This document shows, in pieces, positions 9,202-18,165 of a stretch of 18,269 nt of DNA. The stretch lies in NCBI GenBank assembly GCA_029747585.1, contig JAPEVF010000899.1, forward strand, positions 1 through 18,269, written 5' to 3'. Both the position numbers and the translations under genes were made by a program. The notes below the pieces were generated by a model. That model saw only the letters and a program-made list of their open reading frames with translations. It made no database searches and was not told the DNA's origin. Every line of letters starts with the position of its first letter. Positions within the stretch are counted from its first letter, which is position 1. This stretch comes from Pleurotus djamor. Taxonomy: Eukaryota > Basidiomycota > Agaricomycetes > Agaricales > Pleurotaceae.

Positions 9202-10257
9202 CTACTCGAAGTCCTCGATGGCAGCCTTGGCCTCTGCTTCTGCCGCCTTCAGGAGATCTTCCGGGACTGGGACATGGACGTTGCCAGTCTCCTCACCTAT
9301 CCATGACATTTCGAGCTCGAACTCTTTCTCCTTGGCGTCTTCATGTACCAGGTAAATGCTGAGAAGGAAAGGCTTCAGTACTGGATAGATATCGGGTAAG
9401 TTTGAGCCTTACATTCGGGCGGCATGCGCCACTGCCTCTCGCATCGTCAATTCTGATAGTTGGAGTTTTTCTATTTCCGTCTTCGCCAGTTGCCTTCCTT
9501 TACCAACTGCCGCTCCGTGGTAGCCCTGTAATAGAGATGAGATGATTGGCCAACATGGACGGGACGCTCGACAAACGTGAAAGGTCCCACTGGGTTCCAA
9601 TATGAATAGTTGGGGTCCATTCTTGTCCACGCCCCCGAGTATAGTGCTAACACCAAAGGGTCGGACAGAGGAGTACAAAGTGTACGCCTGGAGGTATAGA
9701 CCTATACGTTCCGCGATGCTCTAATGCGCAGCATCAGTATTGCAATAGGTTTATATTGCTTGAAATGTCAAGTACCTTTAGTTGTGGTGCACTGTGCATG
9801 GTTTCGCGATAGTTGGTGGCCTCGTCGCGCGATCGGTTGGCCAGATGCCGACTGTCCGCCAACAAGCCTGCTGAAGCCTAGATGGGACGTTTTTAATGAG
9901 CTTAGCGTGCTGTGTTATAGATGCGCACCAAGCCAATATGCTTATCCACTGTATGTATCCTCCGATTGACACCAGGAAGGAGTAGTTTGGAGTGAACCAA
10001 CTTCTCCACAGCGAGGACGACGCCATCTTTGACCTTTAGGCCGATCGCAGTCCTGAGCCGACCTCTTAGTGGTCTATGTACTTGAAGTAAGCAAGGTCAT
10101 TACCCAGAGTTCTCAACGGCCTTATTAGCATATTCCACCTGAATGGATGCGTTAGCTACGCTGGAGACCAAGACGATCGAGGACAAACCTGGAAAATCCG
10201 CCCGTCAGGCGAGTACGTACTCGCAGAAAGATCGTATCCTGTCCCAATTGAAGTCAT
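9202..10257 (-). CDS. PRE10: 20S proteasome subunit alpha7
   Basis: Structural alpha7 subunit of the outer 20S ring (yeast Pre10, human PSMA3). Seven exons: 10257-10189, 10138-10104, 10052-9929, 9877-9776, 9720-9577, 9525-9413, 9358-9202 (TAG), 247 residues. It begins [26 protein letters not shown], the alpha-type gate region that distinguishes alpha7 from other alpha subunits, followed by [61 protein letters not shown] and [20 protein letters not shown]. The protein stops at KAAIEDFE; the long acidic tail of yeast Pre10 is reduced to a few acidic residues. Introns are 50-55 nt. The gene is divergent from NUP82 (111 bp between starts) and convergent with RPN12. Confidence 0.96.
10209..10224. 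repeat. 16-bp perfect palindrome inside PRE10 exon 1
   Basis: GCGAGTACGTACTCGC is identical to its reverse complement. It encodes part of the conserved ASTYS stretch of alpha7, so coding constraint alone may explain it. Confidence 0.6.
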
Positions 10258-10368
10258 GAAGAAGTGTTGACGTGAGTAGTGGAAGGTGGAAAGTGGATCG
10301 TAATGAGGATCGTGAACGCGCAAGCTTGCACGCGTCAGGCGTGAGAATATTTCCAAGTCGCGTCTGTA
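10258..10368. promoter_or_regulatory. Divergent promoter shared by PRE10 and NUP82
   Basis: 111 bp between divergent start codons. It contains a perfect 10-bp palindrome GCAAGCTTGC (10320-10329) flanked by inverted ACGCG (10316-10320) and CGCGT (10331-10335), giving an ACGCGTC site at 10330-10336. The same core hexamer occurs twice in the PRE3/RPN12 promoter. A GGTGGAAAG at 10285-10293 only loosely resembles the yeast proteasome box, so I do not call it one. Confidence 0.6.
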
Positions 10369-13325
10369 ATGGACAACGACGACGAGTGGTCGAACTGGCT
10401 ACGGGACCACCCCATATTCTCTTTACCCAGAAACACCAACACTACTCTCTTCAAGGATGAAGAGTCCCTCGAACTCTCAACAAGCACCTTGCCTAAATTC
10501 ATAAAGCAAGATCGTGAAGATGGCCCAACACCCTCTGGACGACGGCGTACGATGGTCCTCAAGGATTCTGAACTCATCCTAGCCGCAGGCAAGGAACTGA
10601 GGATGACCTCCCTCATGGACTCGAAACTTAATAAAACAATAAGAAAATGCTACAAGGTGCCTTCCTTCGCGTCGCTCGTCAAACCCAATGAATGACCGAA
10701 GTCCTTGACCTTGACCAGACTCTCAATACGCCTAATATCCAGTTTGACATACACGAGATGTCCTTGAATCCAAGTGGGAAACTGCTAGCGGTCTCTGGTG
10801 CATTTCAAGTTGCCGTAGTCGTATTACCCCGCCCAGGAGTTACTCGACTTGTGCAAGACACTATTGACTGCAAGTATGCGTTCAGAAGTCTTTGCCCCTT
10901 CCGCTACTGACGCCGCGTAGATCTGTTCAAATTGGACAGTTCTATCATTCGTCACAATCTTCGGTTCCCATCGCCAAAATTCAATGGCACCCATGGGGTG
11001 ATGCTGGCTCAACGCTTATGGTAATGACAGTCGACGGAAAGCTACAGTGAGTCAGGCCCAGGCTCAGGCTCAATGTAAACTTCTTCGCTGGATTCTCATA
11101 CCTATAACAGTGAATATGATATCTCCGTTGACACGGAAGAGCCTCAACAAGTAGTATCATTTCTCCCTGAACGCAAAAGCAAATCTTTCGTCGCTGTCGA
11201 TGAGTCAGAGCGTGAGGTAGCATCATTTACGTTCGGTCGCGGAACGGCAGATTGGGGACCCCTCACCGTCTATGCCATAACACGGTCGGGTGATGTCTAT
11301 GCTATCTGCCCGTACATGCCCCAAAATGCGTGAGTGGACATGTAATTCGCGATTCCAAAATCTCACCTTGCTCAGCTCTGTGCCCTCTGCCTACATCCAC
11401 GCACTTGAATGCTTTGTCTCGGCTAAGCAAGAGTATCTCGACCAAGCGACCACGAGCAAGTCTCTGTCTACAGTCTATGATTATCAACACAAATACATCT
11501 CTGCGCTCATGAAGCAGTTGCCTCCGGGAACAGTATTCCCAGCATCATCACGCTCGGTTCCTATGCATCCACCATCCACTATCAAGCCACGACCAATGCG
11601 TCAAGGTCCATTCCTTTTACAACCCGCTCCTCGGTCACTTGAGGGTAGTGAAGGCGGCGACGCTACAGATATCGTGTATCTGTCTTGTGGTTCCGATGAC
11701 GATCAGTCCGATCAGAACGAATCTAACCAACTTGGCATGATATTGGTCGCTTTCCAGGATGGCAAGGTCGATGTGTGCCTAGATTTGGAAAAGATTGAAG
11801 CGAAATGGGAAACTAAACACGTCAGTCAATCTGTTCTATGGTGTTTGATAAAGGACTGACGTTTTTTGGTAGGCCACCGATGAACTCCCTATGCTCGCGG
11901 TATATGAAACCATCGATCTTGGTTTGGTGTCTTCACTAAAGTCAATCGATCCTCTGCCCGGACAGCCACCTACCCTCGACCTATTACAGGCCAACCATCC
12001 CGTATTTCTCCAAGACCCCATCCATTACGATACCGTCTATATCTACCACGCCTTTGGTGTGCATTCTCTTAGATTTGCTTCCGTACTCAAAAGCCTATTT
12101 GCTGCATTGAATGCGAGCGACGAAGATGACCCCGCTGTAGCCTCTCACCTGGCCGAGTCCAGCCTCACCGAAGTACGACCCCTTCTCTACACGTTCTCCG
12201 TTGAGCGGAAGTGAGTGTCACGCTTTGCCTTCTGGCTGCCACCCAATAATATCTTCCCCCAGATGTTCAAATCCAGTGGTATCTGTGGCAGTTCCGAGTG
12301 ATGTTTACCTGACTTACAGTATTTTCATCCTCACATCGACCATGCGCATCACATCCTTTCCACTCAGCCTACGAACAGACTCGCCCGTGCTTCCGCCCAT
12401 CGAGCCTTCGGGGACCCAGTCCACGGACGATTCTGACGAACTACCACCCCTCGATGGTCCTCTTGGATACTTATCGCTTCTCGGAAATGACACCTATCAG
12501 GTGCCCTCGATCCTATCACGACCTCTCGGCGGACTACCCATCAATCCACGCCTTTCGCTACCACCAGGATCCAACCCCAAAGAATTTATGATTACTCCTG
12601 ATACCCTACGCTATCTTGGGACCACTGTCAATCAGCTGAGCAATCAAATCCATGAAATTCAGTTCGCGTTCATTGCTTGTCAGCAGCGCGCTGGGCTTCA
12701 AAGACAGGAATTCGCTCAGCAACGAGAAAAATGTGCTCAATTGATATCCGCCCTCGATCGAATATCCGAAAAGCACCAAACCATGAATGATCGAGTGACG
12801 AATATTCAGAGCGCCCAGACGGACCTTCTCAAACGCTTGGATCGGACGCTGCAGAACCTCATGCAGAAAGCTTCACCCATATTGAGTGAACATGAAACGA
12901 AATGGTTCGAAGAACTCAAACGAATGAAGCAGGAGGTTGCTGGGGAGGGCCGATTTGACGAATCCTCCCTTGTCTCACGAACTCGACTTGTAAGTCAATG
13001 ATCTCTTGTCCGAGTGGACTCTACTAAGCATACACACACAGATGGAGAGGGAATTCAAACGCATATTGCCCAGTCTCAAGGTCCTAGCTGAGAAAGAGAA
13101 ACAACTACAGAAGAGTCAGCTCGGAAGCTCCCAAACCTTTGGACTTTCACAAGCATTCGAGTTGGGCGAACGTTCTAGTCACGAGTATGCTCTGATGTTT
13201 ACCTTCCTTACACGAAGTCTTAACCGATTTACAGGCGTGCCAAAATAGCCGAAGCCGAGAAAGAAATCACGAATCTTGCATCAAAGCTGGATATTCCCTT
13301 GAGCAAACCGCCTCAGCTATCATGA
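10369..13325 (+). CDS. NUP82: Nucleoporin of the Nup82/Nup88 family
   Basis: Cytoplasmic-face nucleoporin that anchors the mRNA export platform of the pore. Nine exons: 10369-10656, 10719-10873, 10921-11046, 11111-11329, 11376-11820, 11873-12210, 12263-12989, 13042-13184, 13235-13325 (TGA), 843 residues. The N-terminal half (to about 520) is a seven-bladed propeller type: it opens with [12 protein letters not shown] and carries [59 protein letters not shown] and [11 protein letters not shown], the clearest family signatures. A Pro/acidic linker (about 560-630) leads to a long C-terminal coiled coil (about 640-840: [19 protein letters not shown], then Lys/Glu/Gln heptads). This order matches Nup82/Nup88. 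Exons 5-7 are large compared with neighbouring genes. It shares a divergent promoter with PRE10 and ends 86 bp from the GH105 stop. Confidence 0.9.
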
Positions 13326-13411
13326 TCCCTCTGTTATATCACACCGTTTCTGCTATCAGCGGCGCAATCCAGCAGACTACGAATATGTACAATTTCTGGT
13401 GCCATTCCAAC

Positions 13412-14788
13412 CTACAACATAGCTCTTAACTGTTCTGTCAACGCCAGCAAAGCCAGACTCTGACCGTAAGGCATGCTTGTCAATTTGATTTGTTTGTAGC
13501 TTTCGATGTCATCGAACACCGGCGTCCCGAAGGATACCTGCTTCAATTCTCCTTGGTCAGAGACGTTTGCGAGTACGCCTTGCATCGCCTTCTTAGCCGC
13601 TTCCACATATTGCTCCTCCTTCGGTATGAGTCGTAGTCGGATCGCTTTGGCAATTCCATAGGCAAATCCCGCCGTTGCTGAGGCTTCTAAATACGAGGAG
13701 GGGTCGTCAATGATCGTGTGCCATAATCCTGTCTCCTTGTCTTGATATTTCACCAGCTCATCTATCTGTGCCATCAATGACGAAACCAAGAACAACCTCA
13801 AACCATCGGATTCGGGGAGCTTCAGCATCTCAATGAACTCTGGGATCGCGATCGTAACCCAGCAATTTCCCCTGCCCCATCTCGCACGGCCGAAGTGATG
13901 TCGACCAGCGAAAGTCCAACCTTCATGGTTATTCTCAGTCATCGTCAAATACTAACCACTCTTTGTACTCACCGTGAAACCAGAGCCCCGTTTCATGGTC
14001 TTGGAGGTATTTGATGCTAAATCCAACTCAATCATCTGATCAGCAAAATACTGACCTCTACGACTTACTGCAACAGGAATTGTCTCTTTGCCTCCTCAAC
14101 ATAGCTTGGGCGATCCAACACTAGACCAATCTTGGCCAACGGCAAGACAGTCATCATGAGAGTGTCGTNCCACAATTGCTGGGCGTTGTCCACCAAGTAA
14201 GTTATGTGCTGAAGTCCTTTCTCTTCCGTTCGCGGCATCTCATACATGGCCCACTCGCCCCAGGCATCCAGGTGAACACCATAGCTGCCTTCCCTCGCTT
14301 CATGTAAAAAGGCTGCTGTCAGCAGAGGCGCCATTGTGTTCACATTCTAGGTAAGATTAAGCCCAGCTTTTTAGGCAAGGAAATTGGTAGGGCATTCTGT
14401 CTCACCTTGGTCGTGCCAATCTCAAACCGGTCTCGAAACCAGGTCTTCATTATCTCTAACGTTCCCTCCTCCTTCGTGATTTCGTGCAACTTAAGCAAGC
14501 CATAAAGCCCTGGGTGCAAAGCTTCAGCCTCCTTCACGGCTCTGAAATGCGGGCAAACCTACCTATTCCATGAGTCCACTGTGGATCTGATCAATGGCCG
14601 ACAATGCACTGGTATGTCGAATTTCTCACCTCCCAATCATTCCATCCCTTTGTATCTATGACTCTACCGTCAGGAAGGGTCATCAAGAATTCGCCGCTTT
14701 CATCTCGTATATTAACAAGACAATCGACGATACGATTGATGGTTGATAAAAGTGAGACTTTCTGGTGGTTGACGTTCAAGGCAGACAT
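13412..14788 (-). CDS. Glycoside hydrolase family 105 (unsaturated rhamnogalacturonyl hydrolase-like), cytosolic
   Basis: GH88/GH105-type enzymes remove the unsaturated uronic acid left at the non-reducing end by polysaccharide lyases, for example from pectin rhamnogalacturonan. Six exons: 14788-14630, 14578-14563, 14509-14406, 14346-14069, 14016-13973, 13920-13412 (TAG), 369 residues. Landmarks in order: GWNDWEWTHGIGLYGLLKLHEIT (first pocket motif), NTMAPLLTAAF, VDNAQQLW-X-DTLMM, whose Asp sits where the family's general acid is expected, KYLQDHETGLWFHGW, RWGRGNCWVTIAIPEF and a C-terminal LEASATAGFAYGIAKA-LTSMPYGQSLALLALTE. The (alpha/alpha)6 barrel appears complete. No signal peptide: the N-terminus MSALNVNHQKVSLL is polar, so it should act inside the cell. 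The N at 14169 makes one codon NAC (Asn, Asp, His or Tyr) next to the catalytic Asp. Exon 2 is only 16 nt. It is divergent from the MFS transporter gene. Confidence 0.9.
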
Positions 14789-15019
14789 CTTGCTCTGTCC
14801 ATTTCGCTCGAGATGCTTTCTCTCCCAGGTTACCTCCAGACGGCCCGCGGCCCGGTCAATTCTTCTTGGTCGGTGATAACGTCAAGGTGTTCTTAAGCTG
14901 CTTCCCCGCATGGACGATCATAGGACCTATGAGCTTCAAGTCTATCATTTATTTCTCACATGGTTGGGAGGTTATAGATATACTCCCTTCTCACATTCTC
15001 GCTCCTTTCTCACCCCAAG
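14789..15019. promoter_or_regulatory. Divergent promoter shared by GH105 and MFS transporter genes
   Basis: 231 bp between the two start codons. At 14841-14854 there is a tandem direct repeat of CGGCCCG (14841-14847 and 14848-14854), the most GC-rich spot of the region; CGG triplets are typical half-sites of Zn2Cys6 fungal regulators, so this is a candidate site. A TATA-like TTATAGATA lies at about 14972-14980, followed by a C/T-rich leader to the MFS ATG. Confidence 0.6.
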
Positions 15020-17770
15020 ATGACTACTTCTTCAAAGGACAATCTCCCCAATGAATCTGCCATTGAGCGGGTAGAAGATGTCAAGAATGAAGAACTGTAT
15101 GTGGTTCAGAGCGGTTCCACATATATGGGTGGGTCGCTTCTCGACGGACATCCACGTTTGCCTGACAGCTCATTACACGGAAATCAGCGGCCTCGTCTGG
15201 AATTGATGCAGAGGTTGCTGCCTTTTTCTCCGAAGCCTCTGCGACATCCAAGCACGTAGTCATTGACGAGGCCACCAACAAACGTCTGCGATGGATGGTC
15301 CACAAGCGTGTCCTCGTATGTGTCTTCCTTCTTCTACGGTTTGACAATCATTTAATCAAAACAGAGTGTCATGGTCATCACCTATTGTCAGGCATCTGTA
15401 TACATATGCTGCGACGCTCTGCTAATAAACTTTTATTAAGTTGCCCAAACCTTGGACAAAGGGTGACGTATATCGTCTTTCTAAGGATTCCATTACTAAG
15501 GCATTTTGTGAGCACAGAACCATCAACTTTGCGTCCATTATGGGGATTATTCAAGACACTCGCCTTCACGGGCAACAATATTCTTGGCTGACAACTTGTG
15601 GTATGTATTTCGCCCACCCAAAGCACTCGAAACCTGCCCAAACTAATATCTATAGTCTACATCGCAATGTGCCCAATTTATCGTTTATCCTGGATTGAGC
15701 TTACTTCATTCCCTTCTTAGATTGGTTTGGTGAGCTTGGAGTCCCGACTACATGACCGAATAGCGGTTTGCTCATTCCAAGTGACATCTTAGGGAATACC
15801 CCACGAACAGGCTTCTCCAACGATTCCCCATTGCAAAATACCTGGCCTTCAAGTTAGTGTCGCTTCTCTCACTGGCCGCCCTTGATGACGTCTCTGACCT
15901 TCTGCAGCATCACTGCGTGGGGTGCCGTATTGGCTTGTACTGCGGCTTGTACCAATTTCACTGGCCTAGTTGTGGTCAGAACACTCTTGGGCGTGTTCGA
16001 ATGTGTTTGCCAACCCGCATTCGTTTTCCTGTCAGTAATATGTGCTCTCTCCCCGTGGCCTTGTATTCAAACTATATAATTTACTTAAGCTCTACAATGT
16101 GGTACACCCGCGATGAGCAAGCTCTCATCATTGGATCCTTCTATTCAATGAATGGCTTCCAGCAATGTGTCGGCGGGCTAATCGCTTATGGAATTGCTCA
16201 GATAGAGACACCACATCTAAAGAATTGGCAGATACTCTTTACCGTGAGTCGCGCCCGAGTTCATTCGTTCCTTTCACATAGCGATCGTCATTCATCCCCC
16301 TAGCTGCTTGGATGCCTTACCTTCGTGTGGGGTATTTTTGTTGCCTGGTGGTTACCCGATAGTCCTATGCGCGCGCGCTGTTTTTCACTGGAAGACCGTC
16401 TCCTTCTTGCTGAACGTGTCAGAAAAAACGACACCGGAATACAGAATAAAGAATTCAAAGCCTACCAAGCGGGTACGCATCGCTCGCAAGTAATCCGTGG
16501 TACCTTCTAATTTTCCAAACAATCGTACTAGTCGAGGTTATGAAAGATCTGACCGTCTGGGCCATCGCTCTGATTTCGTTCACGAACGCACTTCCAACCG
16601 GTGGATTGGGTGCATTTTCCAACATCATCCTTACCCAATTCGTATGTGGGCATATGTATACCCCTTGCTGGTCTTAACCATAGAATGCAGGGGTTCACCC
16701 AGCTTCAGACCTACCTACTGGCGATTGCACAAGGTCCGTCGTCCCTCGATATTATCGTGTTGTATGTAGCGTCCAAACTCTTGTCCTAGGTGCCATTGTG
16801 AGTCCTTGGATTGTCCCACATATTGACAGAAGAAGTTCCCATCCAATTTGATGCGCATGTAGATCATGGCGTTCCTATTCTCCGCGACGTACATCTCTAG
16901 CCGGATCCATCAAAGACTTCTCTTGGCCATCGTCTGTACCCTCCATTCTAAGCTTGCAGGCGCACACGTTGACAACACTCCTACCAAATAGATTTATACT
17001 CTACCCAACATTGCCGGGACCATCGTGTTCATTGGTATGTTTCTTATTGTCTGTCTAGTCTTGACGCATTACCATACTACTACTAGCTGTTCCTGCTACG
17101 AGCCAAACAAAAGTCGGTCTCTTGATAGCATTCTAGTAAGCGTCCAAAACTGCGGTATTCGCGTTGTTGATCTCCATGTTTCCTTAGCTGCACTCAGGGT
17201 TTCGGTGCCGTCGCCGTCCTTAATCTCGCCGTCATGTCTGGCAATATCGCTGGCAGGACGAAGCAAACGATCGCATCCAGTCTTTGTTTCATGTGAGAGC
17301 CCTTCGTATGTACCTCTTGAATTTGCTCTGATCCCCACCGTAGAGCGTGGGCTGTGGGGAACGCCATCGGGCCTCAAGGTACAGAGTCTTCCACCATGTC
17401 CCAACATCTCCTTGACTGATAATATATAATGGAAGTATTCCGAGAAACAGATCAACCTCGCTACATTAAAGCGTTCATTGCACACCTGGTTGTCTACGGT
17501 GTACAGATCTTCGCCTTGATATTTTTACGACTGCGCCTCATGCGATGCAACGCCTTGAAACGGCAAGCCAAAGTGGATCGAGGAGAAGAGGTAGATGTGA
17601 GCCTCTGGTACCACGTCATAGAATATATCGCTTATCCCTCTTGATGAACAGTCTCACAAGCATGCATTCGATGATCTCACCGATCGAGAGAATCCTGATT
17701 GTAAGGCATTCCTTGATGCCGCGAGGTGCCCTACTCATCTTCTGTCGTCCTAGTCCATTACGTCTATTGA
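15020..17770 (+). CDS. MFS transporter, anion:cation symporter (Dal5/allantoate permease-like) family
   Basis: Twelve-helix plasma-membrane importer. I place 22 exons: 15020-15128, 15188-15315, 15365-15386, 15441-15462, 15518-15600, 15656-15668, 15721-15729, 15793-15852, 15908-16030, 16090-16243, 16304-16472, 16532-16641, 16691-16733, 16790-16797, 16863-16931, 16992-17034, 17087-17135, 17188-17292, 17344-17378, 17436-17596, 17652-17700, 17754-17770; 526 residues. Family landmarks: LDKGTINFASIMGI, GQQYSWLTTCVYIAILVWEYPTNRLLQRFPIAKYLAF, VVVRTLLGVFECVCQPAF, MWYTRDEQALIIGSFYSMNG, WWLPDSPMRA, NALPTGGLGAFSNIILTQFGF, SSRIHQRLL, LPNIAGTIVF, SGNIAGRTKQTIASSLCFIAWAVGNAIGPQVF and the tail FDDLTDRENPDFHYVY. 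Substrates of fungal members are mostly small anions such as allantoate; the substrate here is not readable from sequence. The first intron (15129-15187) is the only doubtful splice. The gene is divergent from GH105. Confidence 0.9.
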
Positions 17771-18018
17771 GAAAGGTTATTGACCTATCTGCCTCAACCT
17801 CGAGAATATGAAGGAATCTGTATTTTGAAGTGCGGCCTCCGCGAGCCTCCTAGCACTGGTTCTCTATTATGATTCTACCCTCACACTTCGCTTGTGATAT
17901 CTAGATGTCTTCACGAATATGGAATCTTCATTGTCCAGTTCGCTCCACGAAGCGTCTGATGTACATGCCGCCTACATGCCTTAGTCGTAGTGTTACGATG
18001 GACGTCCTCACCCTGTAG
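17771..18018. other. Region between MFS stop and PLAC8 exon
   Basis: 248 bp that should contain the MFS 3' UTR and, if the PLAC8 gene is whole, its promoter and first exons. All three plus frames are broken by stops. One fragment read in the frame of 17915-17945 (CLHEYGIFIVQ) resembles the segment that precedes IGTRGNIR in PLAC8 proteins, but no GT donor in the right phase follows it. The N-terminal Cys-rich PLAC8 motif was not found. Confidence 0.4.
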
Positions 18019-18165
18019 ATTGGTACTCGTGGAAACATCCGTGATAGGTACCGCATCAAAGGCGGAGGATGTGGCGATTGTTTGACCGCCTGCTTCTGTA
18101 CTCCTTGCGAGTTGACTCAGGAGAGTCGGGAATTGGAGTTGGAAGAGAAGAGTATGACCGGATGA
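18019..18165 (+). CDS. PLAC8-type cysteine-rich protein, C-terminal exon (5' part unresolved)
   Basis: After a TAG acceptor at 18016-18018 a frame reads IGTRGNIRDRYRIKGGGCGDCL then TACFCTPCELTQESRELELEEKSMTG and TGA at 18163-18165. The CGDCL...CxCTPCELTQESRELELEE pattern is the C-terminal half of the fungal PLAC8 family, small membrane-associated Cys-rich proteins linked in plants to cell-size control and cadmium or calcium handling; function in fungi is little known. Only this half is seen. The usual upstream CCxxxxCPC half is absent from the 248 bp before it, so the gene is either truncated or built from tiny exons I could not join. Homology of the visible part is fairly sure; the gene structure is not. 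Confidence 0.6.
   Translation: MGTRGNIRDRYRIKGGGCGDCLTACFCTPCELTQESRELELEEKSMTG

Noticed and set aside
10285..10293. GGTGGAAAG as a proteasome-associated control element
   Set aside because: It differs from the yeast PACE core GGTGGCAAA, there is no evidence for an Rpn4 homologue in this genome, and no similar copy was noticed in the PRE3/RPN12 promoter.
12201..13001. 266-codon plus-strand open frame as a separate coiled-coil gene
   Set aside because: From 12263 it is NUP82 exon 7; its first codons are intron 6. The joined model matches the propeller plus coiled-coil order of the family.
15067..15187. GTATGT at 15096 as the first donor of the MFS gene
   Set aside because: It is a better consensus donor, but its phase fits neither usable acceptor; the GTGGGT donor at 15129 keeps the frame.
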